Made by a program: the position numbers and the translations under genes
DNA from: Arthrobacter psychrochitiniphilus
GTDB lineage: Bacteria > Actinomycetota > Actinomycetes > Actinomycetales > Micrococcaceae
DNA length: 64,000 bases
Direction of reading: 5' to 3'
Assembly: GCF_003185915.1 (NCBI RefSeq)
Contig: NZ_QHLZ01000004.1
Location: forward strand, 1-64,000
Part shown: positions 49,891 to 59,268 of the stretch, one piece after another
Position numbering within the stretch: position 1 is the first letter of the stretch
How the letters are laid out: each line of letters begins with the position of its first letter
Notes under the pieces: model-generated
Told to the model about the DNA's origin: nothing
The model's input: the letters and a program-made list of their open reading frames with translations, nothing else
Databases searched by the model: none

Positions 49891-51294
49891 TTACTTGATG
49901 CTGATTTCAGTGATCTTTAATCCGAAGGGATAGGTGACATACGGCTGCAACCGGGGCAGGTCCGTGAAGTTGATAATCACGTATTTGGCGGTAACCCCAG
50001 GAGCTGCCGTCAACGTGAAGTCCGGTGAGCTGAATGAGCCGCTACCGATCTTCGTGGCATCCTGCAGAACAGGCTTACTGTTAGTTAGGATGTTGAACTG
50101 GCCACCGAATCCGGCGAGCTGGTTAATGGTGACTGAACTGATGGTTGACTCAGCCTGTAGTTCCACCACCAGGTTGATGCTGTCTGTCTGGTCGGCGAAC
50201 GCGGCGTTTGAGAACTCTACGGTAGGCCAGTAAGTGGCTTTGTTTCCGTCGATGGCGTCCTTGAGCCGGGGGTAAAACGCCTCACTGTAGTTCGGTGCGC
50301 CCGGATTGTAGACGGTGATATCCGTTAGCCCCTTGATAACAGGTGCCACGACCGCGGGCGCTGGGGGTGCCGCGGGGCTCTGCGCTTCTGTGGGCGCAGT
50401 AGCCGTGGTGGTGGTGGTAGGGCCAGCTTGAACTTCCGGGCCGGGGAACAAGTTGGTGATGTGCGATACCGCAAAGATGAGAGCGCCAATGAGCAGGACA
50501 CCGAAAATGGCGCCCGTCAGCCAACGGCCGGTGGCACGAGGAGCATTTCCGTCATCCTCGTCGTCGAGATAGTCCTCGGACTCCGTGTAGTCGTCATGGG
50601 CGTCCAGGAGTTCCGCCGGGAATCTTCCGGGCCGCCTGGTCTCGTCCAGGTTCTCCTGATGGTCCTCGTTGATGAATCCATAGTCATCCTCATCCCAGAG
50701 CGTCACCTTTGAAACAGGGGGTGGTGCTACTGCGGGGGAAGGAACTGCGGCGGCACTTGCACCGGCGATTCCGCTCACCGCTGCGGTGGGCGGCGGGGTG
50801 GGAACATCCGCGTGTGTTGGTGGCGGGGTGGTAATGCCGGGGATGGGGTGGGCCGGCGTCAGCGGGGAGTTGTCCTCGTAGACGTAGGCATCCTTTATAG
50901 GAGCTGCGTCCCGGGCCTTGCCGAAAATTTCCGTGCCAAGAGTATCAGTGAAGAACGGCTCCTGGTAGACCTCTTCCAAGGGTTCCGTGGGAACCACCAA
51001 GTCAAGCAGGTCAGCAGGGGAATTCCTGGCGGCGATGAGGTAGGTGGCGTTTCCTTCCACACCCAGATCCAAGATGGAAACACTGGAAACCCTTGCACCC
51101 GTGGCCACTTCCCTGGCGCTCTGCGTCAGGTTGGGTGAGTTCTCAACAGCTGCCACCAAGATACTCACGGGGCGGTTGAGGACCTGATCCAGGCCGTCGA
51201 GGATAATATCGTTCTCGGCAGAGGCCAAGATGCGGCCGGTCACTTTGTAGCGGCCGCCAAGGATAGAGCCCACATCAATGGGTTGTGGCACCAA
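49891..51294 (-). CDS. MurJ-associated pseudokinase with extracellular sugar-binding-like domain
   Basis: The 467-residue protein begins like a Ser/Thr kinase fold (about 10-105; DVGSILGGRYKVTGRILA) but lacks a visible catalytic HRD, DFG or ATP lysine. A Pro-rich cytoplasmic linker (about 130-250), one helix (about 257-278), a Thr/Ala/Pro stretch and a C-terminal discoidin-like beta domain (about 330-465; SEAFYPRLKDAIDGNKATYW) follow. In mycobacteria this unit is fused to MurJ (MviN) and its phosphorylation by PknB recruits FhaA. Here it is a separate gene directly after murJ. Acidic stretch DEDDYGFINEDHQEN precedes the helix. Confidence 0.85.
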   Translation of the reverse strand: MVPQPIDVGSILGGRYKVTGRILASAENDIILDGLDQVLNRPVSILVAAVENSPNLTQSAREVATGARVSSVSILDLGVEGNATYLIAARNSPADLLDLVVPTEPLEEVYQEPFFTDTLGTEIFGKARDAAPIKDAYVYEDNSPLTPAHPIPGITTPPPTHADVPTPPPTAAVSGIAGASAAAVPSPAVAPPPVSKVTLWDEDDYGFINEDHQENLDETRRPGRFPAELLDAHDDYTESEDYLDDEDDGNAPRATGRWLTGAIFGVLLIGALIFAVSHITNLFPGPEVQAGPTTTTTATAPTEAQSPAAPPAPAVVAPVIKGLTDITVYNPGAPNYSEAFYPRLKDAIDGNKATYWPTVEFSNAAFADQTDSINLVVELQAESTISSVTINQLAGFGGQFNILTNSKPVLQDATKIGSGSFSSPDFTLTAAPGVTAKYVIINFTDLPRLQPYVTYPFGLKITEISIK

Positions 51295-51423
51295 ATCCTC
51301 CTTTTACAAACACGGTGGCCGGTGTCAATGAAGATCACAAGCCATATTTTGACTGATTCTATAGGAAAACACTGTAAGGGCCGTGGTTGGGGCGTATCAC
51401 GGAACGGCGTTGGTCCAATATCT

Positions 51424-53190
51424 TTATTTTCCGGGTATCCGATTGCGTACTTTGTTGATCAGCGGATTCAAAAGGGCATCAATTTCATCCACACGCAGCT
51501 GCTTCAAAACCAGAACATAGACCACCGCCATGGCAGATCCCACAACAGCCAAGGTCACCACTGACGCTTGAATAGATGTCCACATAAAGCCTCCGGTTGC
51601 GGAGCTTCCAAAAAGCCTCAACAAAAGCTCCCCAACAATGCCGCTAACGAGGGCCGCAGCGAGAAAACGCATATGTGCGCGCAGAATAAGGCCGCCACCG
51701 TAGTCGCCCAGTTGGGCCTTCAGTAATCGGTGGCTGATCATGGGCCCTACGAAGTTGCTGATGGTGTAGCTCAGTGCAATGCCGTAAATGATCCATTCCG
51801 GGGGCAGTTGACCGGCTATCAATACACAGCTTAGAAGCACAGCCACTGCGATGCATTGCAGAATGAATGGGGTCTTGGCATTCTCCTGAGAATAGAAAAC
51901 TCTGTTGAGAATGAAATTGATACTGAAGAACGGAGCCCCGACGGCCAAAATAGCCAGCGTGATGGCCACCTGACGGCCCACCAGCTCCTGATTTCCGCTA
52001 AAGAGCATCCCGAGGGGACCGGACAGCACCAGCAAAGCCATAGCGGCAAAGACCGTAGCCATCCCCGTGGTCCGCAACGCACTGGAGACGGAGGATCGCA
52101 ACGCCGGAAGGTTCTTGCTTGCTGCGGCGTGTGCCATGGCCGTAAACATCACCGTGGCAATGGACAACGCAATGGTTGAATGCGGCATGATGTACATCTC
52201 GGTTGCACGGCTCAATACCAGAGCGCCAGGATACACAGACCCACCAGCGTTGCTGTCTGCGCCGCTCGGGATGGTGGCGATGCGCAGGATGAGGATAAAG
52301 CTCAAGTTGCCAATAATCATGGTTCCCATGGTCCATGTGGCGATCTTGGCAGTGACTCCTAGCCCTGCGCCCTTCAAAGAGAACTTGGGGCGCAGGTTCA
52401 AACCCAGACGGTGAACAGGTATAAGCAACACCACGGACTGGGCGATGATGCCGAGAGTGGCGGTACCGGCCAGGATCCACGATTGTCCGGTGGTCCAGTT
52501 ACCGACCGTGTGCGGGTTAGTCGCGGAGCTGCCAGCAACAAAAATGAACACGAGCAATCCGGTAATGGCCACCACATTGTTCACCACAGGGGCCCAAGCG
52601 TAAGCCTTGAAGGAGTTATGCGCATTGAGGACTTGCCCCAGCAGCGAGAACAACCCGTAAAAGAAGATCTGTGGCAACAAGAACAAACCAAAGGTAATGG
52701 CGAGTTCTAGTTGCTTACCTGTGAACGAAGTTGACAGGCTCATGATGGGTACCACAAGGAGCATGACGACGGCGGTCAGCGTCAGCAGACCCAGAAGTCC
52801 TAGGGTCAGCAGCCGAGAAATGAAATCACGGCCGCCATCAGGATGCTTGCTGGCCTTGGCAATCTGCGGGATCAACACGGCATTGAAGACACCTCCTGCC
52901 AGCATGAGGAAGATCAAGTTGGGCAGGTAGTTGGCGCCTTCAAAAATGTCACCGATGACCGTGCCGGCCACGGCGATGCTCAAGATAATTCCCTTAATCA
53001 ACCCCAAAATACGGGACACCAGGGTGCCAACTGCCATGTTGGCGCTGGAACGCGCAGCAGAAGGGCTCATGCGTCCCTTGCTCGCGGTATGAGCTAGGGG
53101 CGGAGCGGGGACAAGAGCAGGGTTCCGGGGAGGCACACGCGGTGCGGCTACGGGTTTAGGCGGGATGTTAACCCGTTCAACATTAGACAT
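51424..53190 (-). CDS. murJ: lipid II flippase MurJ
   Basis: A 588-residue protein with a Pro-rich cytoplasmic N-terminus, about 60 residues long, then the MurJ/MviN core with about 14 helices. Landmarks are MAVGTLVSRILGLIKGIIL, PNLIFLMLAGGVFNAVLIPQ and INFILNRVFYSQENAKTPFI. It flips lipid II across the membrane. ATG 53190 (MSNVERVNIP) is preferred over the upstream 53238, because GGTGG lies just before it. Confidence 0.95.
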   Translation of the reverse strand: MSNVERVNIPPKPVAAPRVPPRNPALVPAPPLAHTASKGRMSPSAARSSANMAVGTLVSRILGLIKGIILSIAVAGTVIGDIFEGANYLPNLIFLMLAGGVFNAVLIPQIAKASKHPDGGRDFISRLLTLGLLGLLTLTAVVMLLVVPIMSLSTSFTGKQLELAITFGLFLLPQIFFYGLFSLLGQVLNAHNSFKAYAWAPVVNNVVAITGLLVFIFVAGSSATNPHTVGNWTTGQSWILAGTATLGIIAQSVVLLIPVHRLGLNLRPKFSLKGAGLGVTAKIATWTMGTMIIGNLSFILILRIATIPSGADSNAGGSVYPGALVLSRATEMYIMPHSTIALSIATVMFTAMAHAAASKNLPALRSSVSSALRTTGMATVFAAMALLVLSGPLGMLFSGNQELVGRQVAITLAILAVGAPFFSINFILNRVFYSQENAKTPFILQCIAVAVLLSCVLIAGQLPPEWIIYGIALSYTISNFVGPMISHRLLKAQLGDYGGGLILRAHMRFLAAALVSGIVGELLLRLFGSSATGGFMWTSIQASVVTLAVVGSAMAVVYVLVLKQLRVDEIDALLNPLINKVRNRIPGK

Positions 53191-53242
53191 CACCACCATC
53201 ATCTCATTGCAGCCTTGAGACGCGCTGACAATGGACACGCAC

Positions 53243-53272
53243 TGAGCGTGGACTCAAGGGAGTGCACGCTCA
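53243..53272 (-). terminator. small hairpin between NUDIX and murJ genes
   Basis: TGAGCGTG and CACGCTCA pair around a 14-base loop. It sits between the two genes; no T-run follows, so it may be a weak attenuator. Confidence 0.35.
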
Positions 53273-53296
53273 CTCTCCTGAGCGGCGGCTACTGGA

Positions 53297-53836
53297 CTAA
53301 AAATATTCCGGTAATAATTCCCGCGCCAAATCGGTGATGCGCCGCTCATTGGGGAAGGAGAGCTTTCTTGCCAGCTCATTGAGCGGCACCCAAGCGACAT
53401 CTACTGCTTCATGGTCCGGATCGTTCTCAATGGTTAAGAACCCGCCGGTGGCACGCAACAAGAAGTGATGGACCGTTTTGTGCACTCGGTGGCCGCTAAC
53501 GGTAAACCAGTAGTCAATGCTGCCCAGGGGAGCCAGAATCTCCCCGGCTATGCCGGTTTCTTCCTCAATCTCCCGGACAGCAGCCTCTGCATGAGTTTCC
53601 ACACCTTCGGGATGCCCCTTCGGCAGGCACCACTCAAGCCGGCCGCCACGGTTGATGCGGGCAATGATGGCAACATGGGGAACACCTTGGTGCATTTCCA
53701 CCACCACACCACCTGCCGAGACTTCCTCAATAGTGGGTAACTGGCTCGGTGCTGCGGGCGCTCCGAGTGCTCCCATTGCCGGTGGCAACGGGTTCCTCTT
53801 GGGCGCGCGCGGCACGGGGTGGACCATGCAGTCCAC
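53297..53836 (-). CDS. NUDIX hydrolase
   Basis: A 179-residue protein with a complete NUDIX box GHPEGVETHAEAAVREIEEETGI (G-x5-E-x7-REIEEETG), preceded by a Pro/Ala-rich N-terminus (about 1-45). It likely cleaves a nucleoside diphosphate derivative; the substrate is not evident. Equivalent to mutT4 between pcnA and the murJ gene in mycobacteria. GTG 53836 or ATG 53827 could be the start. Confidence 0.92.
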   Translation of the reverse strand: MDCMVHPVPRAPKRNPLPPAMGALGAPAAPSQLPTIEEVSAGGVVVEMHQGVPHVAIIARINRGGRLEWCLPKGHPEGVETHAEAAVREIEEETGIAGEILAPLGSIDYWFTVSGHRVHKTVHHFLLRATGGFLTIENDPDHEAVDVAWVPLNELARKLSFPNERRITDLARELLPEYF

Positions 53837-53966
53837 TCTAGCTATCTTTGGCGTTGGATGATGACAGGCCCAGCGGTGCAGTTTTGCGGTGCCTTATGAG
53901 TAGCGAGGCGGGATTGGTGTCCTAGACAAACCCGGGAGGGTAAAAGTCTGGCATTCTTAAGGGACC

Positions 53967-55436
53967 ATGGATTTAGTGCCTGATACCTCAAAATTTGACC
54001 CGGTTGTTCTTGAACTGGGGATGCTCTTTGCAAATGCTGGCTTTGAGCTTTCCCTCGTTGGCGGACCGGTCCGCGACTTGTTTCTGGGCCGGGTTTCTCC
54101 CGACCTAGATTTCACCACGAATGCCACCCCGGATGAGATTCTCGCCGTGGCAAAAAAATGGGCGGATTCACACTGGGAGATGGGCCGCGACTTTGGCACT
54201 ATTGGCTTTCGCAAACGCAACTCTGCGAAAGAGATGCTGCTCATTGAGGTCACCACTTACCGAGCAGAAGCTTACGATCCGGACTCCCGCAAACCCGTAG
54301 TGGCTTTTGGCACCTCCCTTGTGGATGACCTGCAGAGGCGTGACTTCAGCGTCAACGCAATGGCGTTGCGGCTGCCCGCCATGGAACTTGTGGACCCGTT
54401 CGGCGGTGCCAAAGACCTGGCCGCCGGGCTGTTGCGCACGCCGGGAACTGCTGAAAATTCCTTTTCTGATGATCCCCTGCGCATGATGCGCGCCGCACGC
54501 TTTGCCTCGCAACTTGGCTTCACATTGCATCCGGACGTGCTTGCTGCCATGAAGGACATGGCCGGGCGTATCAGCATCATCTCGGCCGAGCGGGTTCGCG
54601 AGGAGCTGGTCAAGCTCATTTGCGGTGCCCATCCGCGGGCCGGGATCGATATTTTGGTGGAAACGGGCTTGGCCGAACTGGTGCTGCCAGAGATTCCAGC
54701 GCTTAAGTTGGAAACCGATGAGCACCACAGGCACAAGGACGTTTACCAGCACTCACTGCAGGTTCTGGAGCAGGCTGCCACCTTGGAGACAGGGCCGGAG
54801 GGGCCTGTTCCCGGGCCAAACTTTGTTTTGCGTTTTGCTGCGTTGATGCACGACGTCGGCAAGCCCAAGACCCGCCGTTTTGAACCGGGAGGTGCGGTCA
54901 GCTTCCGCCACCACGATCTGGCCGGGGCGAAACTCACTGCCAAGCGGATGAAGGCGCTGCGTTTTGACAACGATTCCATCAAGGCCGTTTCCCGGCTTGT
55001 GGAGCTGCATATGCGCTTTTACGGGTATGGGGAATCGGGCTGGAGCGACTCCGCCGTTCGCCGTTATGTGACGGATGCGGGCCCGCTGTTGGAGCACCTG
55101 CACCGGCTAACCCGTTCCGATGTGACCACAAGAAACCAGCGCAAGGCGGATAGGCTCTCCTTTGCCTATGATGATCTGGAACAGCGCATTGCTGTTCTGG
55201 CGCAGCAGGAAGAGCTGGATGCTATCCGTCCTGACCTTGACGGGGCTGCCATCATGGCCCTGCTCGGCATCAAGCCTGGGCGTGTGGTGGGCCGCGCCTA
55301 CAACTTCCTCATGGAGCAGCGGATGGAACACGGTCCACTGGGGCCGGATAGGGCGCAGGACGTCCTCCGCGACTGGTGGACGGAGCAGCCCGAGTCGCAG
55401 CCTGAGGCGCCCCAAGCGCCACAAGCCACAGCTTGA
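53967..55436 (+). CDS. pcnA: CCA tRNA nucleotidyltransferase (PcnA family)
   Basis: A 489-residue protein. The nucleotidyltransferase head has SLVGGPVRDLFLG and DLDFTTNATP. RNA-binding segments and an HD domain (HHRHKDVYQHSLQVLE, ALMHDVGKPKTRRF) follow. Members add CCA to tRNA 3' ends, or poly(A) in some bacteria; the CCA role fits because the Leu and Ile tRNAs here do not encode CCA. ATG start. It is divergent from the NUDIX gene. Confidence 0.94.
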   Translation: MDLVPDTSKFDPVVLELGMLFANAGFELSLVGGPVRDLFLGRVSPDLDFTTNATPDEILAVAKKWADSHWEMGRDFGTIGFRKRNSAKEMLLIEVTTYRAEAYDPDSRKPVVAFGTSLVDDLQRRDFSVNAMALRLPAMELVDPFGGAKDLAAGLLRTPGTAENSFSDDPLRMMRAARFASQLGFTLHPDVLAAMKDMAGRISIISAERVREELVKLICGAHPRAGIDILVETGLAELVLPEIPALKLETDEHHRHKDVYQHSLQVLEQAATLETGPEGPVPGPNFVLRFAALMHDVGKPKTRRFEPGGAVSFRHHDLAGAKLTAKRMKALRFDNDSIKAVSRLVELHMRFYGYGESGWSDSAVRRYVTDAGPLLEHLHRLTRSDVTTRNQRKADRLSFAYDDLEQRIAVLAQQEELDAIRPDLDGAAIMALLGIKPGRVVGRAYNFLMEQRMEHGPLGPDRAQDVLRDWWTEQPESQPEAPQAPQATA

Positions 55437-55516
55437 AGGCGCAGCTAAGACCGCGGGTACTGCAGAAGACGGACGAGTAAAACCCATACTAATATTCTCT
55501 GATTGGAATATACGCA

Positions 55517-56146
55517 ATGAGCAATATATCAAAGGGAAGCACTCCGGCCAGTGCAACAGCGGCTCTGGGTGGGCCAAAACTCTGGCTATTGCGCCATGGC
55601 GAGACCGAGTGGTCCCGCAGCGGCCAGTACACGGGCTTGACGGACTTGCCGTTGACACAGGTGGGAGAGGACCAGGCACGCTCCGCGCAGGCTGCATTGG
55701 CCGGCGTCGACTTTGACCTTGTTCTTACATCCCCACTGCAGCGGGCACACCGTACGGCGATTCTTGCCGGCTTCCCTGAGGCAATTGTGGAACCCAACGC
55801 GGTGGAATGGGACTATGGAGATTACGAAGGCGTTGACAGCGCTGTGGTGCGCGCGGAGAACCCCGGGTACTTGATTTGGGACAACGGAGTTCCCAACGGG
55901 GAAACTCTGGAGCAGGTGGGTGAGCGTGCGGATCGGATTGTGAGCCGGGCATTGGCCATCACCCGGGAGGACGGCAACCCTGCCAACGTTCTGTTGGTGG
56001 CCCACGGACATTTCCTGCGCATCATGGCCGCCCGCTGGCTGCGCTTGCCGGCCGGTTCCGGCAGGCATTTTGTGTTGGGCACAGCCAAAGTTTGCACGCT
56101 CGGATGGGATAAGAAAACCCCTGCGATCGAACAGTGGGGACTGTAG
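55517..56146 (+). CDS. histidine phosphatase family protein
   Basis: A 209-residue protein with the RHG motif LWLLRHGETEWSRSGQYTGL, a second active-site histidine in LVAHGHFLRI and the acidic motif EWDYGDYEG. Members include phosphoglycerate mutases and broad-range phosphatases; the extended motif and length suggest a phosphatase, substrate unknown. Starts ATG (MSNISKGSTP). Likely part of a run with the next gene. Confidence 0.92.
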   Translation: MSNISKGSTPASATAALGGPKLWLLRHGETEWSRSGQYTGLTDLPLTQVGEDQARSAQAALAGVDFDLVLTSPLQRAHRTAILAGFPEAIVEPNAVEWDYGDYEGVDSAVVRAENPGYLIWDNGVPNGETLEQVGERADRIVSRALAITREDGNPANVLLVAHGHFLRIMAARWLRLPAGSGRHFVLGTAKVCTLGWDKKTPAIEQWGL

Positions 56147-56214
56147 CACCGGCGTCGAGGTAATGCGCACGCACCAAGCGGGCCATGAGGGGTTGAACAG
56201 GTAGGCTCGTAGCC

Positions 56215-57726
56215 ATGCATCACTCACAGGCTTCGGGGACTCAAACCCGGCATCCCATTGTTGTGCCATCACGCAGCGACAACATGCTGCGCACGTGGAC
56301 CGAGGCTGTGGGCGGACCTCTGGGTACGCGCACCTCGCCGGGGCAGACCAACCCGGGTTTCTTCACTGTGGAGCGCGTTCTTGTCCTGATGGCAGCCGTT
56401 TCGGCGCTGATTGCAGTCATGACCAAGTCCCACTGCCGCACGGCCGGCTGGACAACTCCCGACCAGTACTCCACAGTGTGCTTTTCGGTTTTCCCCAACG
56501 CTTTTGTTGATGACTCGGTGGGGACCTTGCTCCCCTTTTTCTCCCAGGGTTCCCCCTTTGAGCAACCGGTTCTGGCTGGCTGGATTGCCACAATCACTGC
56601 ATGGCTGACGGGCAGTGCCGGGACAGGGGCCTTGCGCCAACTGGCTTTTTTTGACGTCAATGCGGCACTCATTGTGGCGGCTTGGATTACCGCCGTGGTA
56701 CTAGTTGCCCGGACATCCGGGCGCAGGGTGTGGGACGCCGCCATGGTGGCAGCCAGCCCGGTGCTGATCTTGATGGCCTATGTGAGCTGGGACTTCTGGG
56801 CTGCGGCACTGGTCAGCGCCGGGATTTACCTCTTCGCTCGTAAGAAGACACTCTCGGCAGGAGTCTTCTTTGGCGTGGCCGCACTGGCCGCACCATACCC
56901 CATCTTCATCCTCATGACGCTGGTGTTCCTAGGTATCCGAACCGGCCACGTAGCCAAGATGCTCGAGCTGATTGCCGCAGCGGCCATCGCCTGGCTACTG
57001 GGTTTGGCCCCGATCATGGCCATCAACCCGCCAGCCTTCCCGGATTACCTCAAAAACCTGATTTCCGCTGACGCCACGGAGTCCTCTCTATATGGGGGAA
57101 TTAACTTGATTGCGGCCCGCATGGGCTGGCCGACTCTTGAGATTGGTGCCATAAATGCCATGTCAGGCATGCTCTTGATCTTGTTGGTAGCCGGGCTGTT
57201 GGGTTTGGCGATCTATACGCCCAGAACACCCAGGGTGGCACAGCTGGTGTTTATTGCGGCAGCAGGATTCATGGTCTTGAACAAGGGCACCGAACCGTGG
57301 CATGCGGTGTGGTTGGTGCCGCTGATTGCATTGGCCATGCCACGGTGGCGCCCGGTGCTTGTATGGCAGGCCGCGATCGTGACGCACTTTATTGCCCTGA
57401 TGCTTTTCCGCAGCAAGAGCCTCGGTAACATCAGTAACCAGCACGCCATAGACACACCCTTTTTCCTCATGGCAGCCGTCATAGGCACAGTGGCAACCTG
57501 CATCATGGTGGGCTTGGTGATCCGTGACATGTTTGTGCCTGCCTATGATGTGGTGCGCCGTGCAGGAGTGGCCGATCCCCAGGGTGGGGTACTGCTGGAA
57601 CCGAGGGCGGAATCCCTGATGGAGAAGGACTCCGGGGAAGGACTGCCTGGGAAAGAACTGCCTAGGAAAGAACTGCCTAGGAAAGAACTGCCAGGACAAG
57701 CGCCAAAGATTGCGGAAGTGCGCTGA
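56215..57726 (+). CDS. multi-pass membrane protein, GT-C-like
   Basis: A 503-residue protein with about ten hydrophobic helices. It has a periplasmic loop (CRTAGWTTPDQYSTVCFSVF) between helices 1 and 2, repeated TM pairs and a charged C-terminal tail (from about 440). The layout, with an acidic segment after TM1 and helix pattern, resembles DUF2029/GT-C glycosyltransferases that use polyprenyl sugars, but no clear DxD motif is sure. The tail carries tandem KELPR repeats. It starts near ATG 56215; ATG 56284 is an alternative. The next gene begins two bases after its stop. Confidence 0.6.
   Translation: MHHSQASGTQTRHPIVVPSRSDNMLRTWTEAVGGPLGTRTSPGQTNPGFFTVERVLVLMAAVSALIAVMTKSHCRTAGWTTPDQYSTVCFSVFPNAFVDDSVGTLLPFFSQGSPFEQPVLAGWIATITAWLTGSAGTGALRQLAFFDVNAALIVAAWITAVVLVARTSGRRVWDAAMVAASPVLILMAYVSWDFWAAALVSAGIYLFARKKTLSAGVFFGVAALAAPYPIFILMTLVFLGIRTGHVAKMLELIAAAAIAWLLGLAPIMAINPPAFPDYLKNLISADATESSLYGGINLIAARMGWPTLEIGAINAMSGMLLILLVAGLLGLAIYTPRTPRVAQLVFIAAAGFMVLNKGTEPWHAVWLVPLIALAMPRWRPVLVWQAAIVTHFIALMLFRSKSLGNISNQHAIDTPFFLMAAVIGTVATCIMVGLVIRDMFVPAYDVVRRAGVADPQGGVLLEPRAESLMEKDSGEGLPGKELPRKELPRKELPGQAPKIAEVR
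57637..57696 (+). repeat. 15-bp tandem coding repeats (KELPR)
   Basis: Four in-frame 15-bp units encode EGLPG, KELPR, KELPR and KELPG near the C-terminus of the membrane protein. The two middle units are identical in DNA, so unit number may vary between strains by slippage. Confidence 0.85.
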
Positions 57727-57728
57727 TC

Positions 57729-59183
57729 ATGGTGGATGTTGCTGTTGTGGGTTCTGGCCCCAATGGCCTAGCCGCCGCTGTGACCATGGCACGCGCGGGG
57801 CTGTCGGTGCAGGTTTTTGAAGATGCCGATTCGATTGGCGGAGGGACGCGTACTGCAGAAAGTACCTTGCCGGGTTTTCTTCACGATGTGTGCTCTGCCG
57901 TCCACCCCATGGCCTTGGCCTCGCCCTTCTTCCGAGCCTTCGAGCTGGAACGCCGGATAGAGCTGCTGGTACCCGAGGTCTCCTACGGGCACCCGCTGGA
58001 CGGTGGCCGGGCCGGAATTGCCTACCGCAGCCTAGACCGAACTGTTGAGGCACTGGGCGCGGACGGGCCGGTTTGGCGCGCCCTGATGGAACCCCTCCTG
58101 CGCCGGCTGGAGGGGGTTGTTGATTTCACGCAGGGACCGCTGCTGCGACTGCCCAGGGATCCGTTGGCGGTGCTGAAATTTGGGGCCAGGGCCCTGCTGC
58201 AAGGAACGCCGGCATGGAACCTTGGCTTTGCGTTAGACGTGGCACCGGCCATGCTGACAGGAGTGTCCGCACATGCCATTGGCCGCCTACCGTCACCGTC
58301 CGCTGCGGGGGCGGGACTGCTGTTGGGAGTCTTGGCGCATGCCGGGGGCTGGCCGGTTCCCAAGGGCGGCTCACACGCTATTTCCCAGGCGTTGGCCGAT
58401 GATCTGTTAGCCCACGGAGGCCGGATTGAGATGGGAGTACGCATTGACAGCGTGGCCGAATTACGGGCTGCAACGGGCGCCACTGCCATCATCGCCAGCA
58501 CTACGCCGCGTGCCCTGGTTGGGATGGCGGGTGCCGAGCTGCCATCTTCTTATGCGCGGAAGTTGGAATCCTTTAGCTATGGGGCAGGTGTGTGCAAAGT
58601 AGATTTTGCCCTTTCCGGACCTGTCCCGTGGACCGCGACCGATCTGCGGGCTGCACCGACCTTGCACTTGGGCGGATCGCGGGAACAAATAGCGTTTGCC
58701 GAGAGTGAAGTGCTGGCAGGACGCCACCCAAAGAACCCTTATGTGCTCGCGGTGCAGGCAGGAGTTATTGATCAGACTCGGGCGCCGGCAGGACAACACA
58801 CTTTGTGGGCCTACACGCACGTTCCGGCAGGATCCTCACGTGACTGCACAGCAGAGATCATTGATGCCGTAGAGAAGCACGCCCCAGGTTTCAGAGACTT
58901 GATCCTGGCAAGTTCAGTACAGAGCGCTCATGATGTGGGCGCCTACAACCTCAATTATATTGGCGGCGACATTGGCTCTGGAGCGGTCACCATGAGGCAG
59001 CTTTTACAACGCCCCGTGGTATCGACGGAGCCGTGGCGAACGCCCGTGCAAGGGCTCTACCTGGGATCAGCTTCCACCCCTCCCGGGCCTGCCGTGCATG
59101 GGATGGGCGGCTGGTTTGCAGCAAAATCTGCGTTGAAGCACACCTTTGGGCTGCCAATGCCAGCCTTGGGGGTGGATGTTTAA
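57729..59183 (+). CDS. CrtI-like NAD(P)/FAD-dependent oxidoreductase
   Basis: A 484-residue protein with N-terminal dinucleotide fold VVGSGPNGLAAAVTMARAG, an IGGGTRTAE motif and a C-terminal GLYLGSASTPPGPAVHGMGG. The family covers phytoene desaturases, ketocarotenoid enzymes and PYROXD2-like oxidases. No carotenoid genes are adjacent, so the substrate is open. ATG 57729 begins two bases after the membrane-protein stop, which suggests co-transcription. Its stop lies inside a long inverted repeat. Confidence 0.9.
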   Translation: MVDVAVVGSGPNGLAAAVTMARAGLSVQVFEDADSIGGGTRTAESTLPGFLHDVCSAVHPMALASPFFRAFELERRIELLVPEVSYGHPLDGGRAGIAYRSLDRTVEALGADGPVWRALMEPLLRRLEGVVDFTQGPLLRLPRDPLAVLKFGARALLQGTPAWNLGFALDVAPAMLTGVSAHAIGRLPSPSAAGAGLLLGVLAHAGGWPVPKGGSHAISQALADDLLAHGGRIEMGVRIDSVAELRAATGATAIIASTTPRALVGMAGAELPSSYARKLESFSYGAGVCKVDFALSGPVPWTATDLRAAPTLHLGGSREQIAFAESEVLAGRHPKNPYVLAVQAGVIDQTRAPAGQHTLWAYTHVPAGSSRDCTAEIIDAVEKHAPGFRDLILASSVQSAHDVGAYNLNYIGGDIGSGAVTMRQLLQRPVVSTEPWRTPVQGLYLGSASTPPGPAVHGMGGWFAAKSALKHTFGLPMPALGVDV

Positions 59184-59233
59184 ACGTGTGGCCCTCAGCT
59201 AACGCTGCGGGCCACACGTTTAAACATCCACCC
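59170..59233 (+). terminator. perfect 25-bp inverted repeat over the stop codon
   Basis: The arms 59170-59194 and 59209-59233 are exact complements of 25 bp. The 14-base loop holds a further CAGC TAAC GCTG hairpin. The left arm encodes the last four residues and stop (59181-59183) of the oxidoreductase. A short T run is absent, but the stem would be very stable. Confidence 0.85.
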
Positions 59234-59268
59234 GATGCTTAGGGTGGAGGATCAGGCTACTCTCAGAA

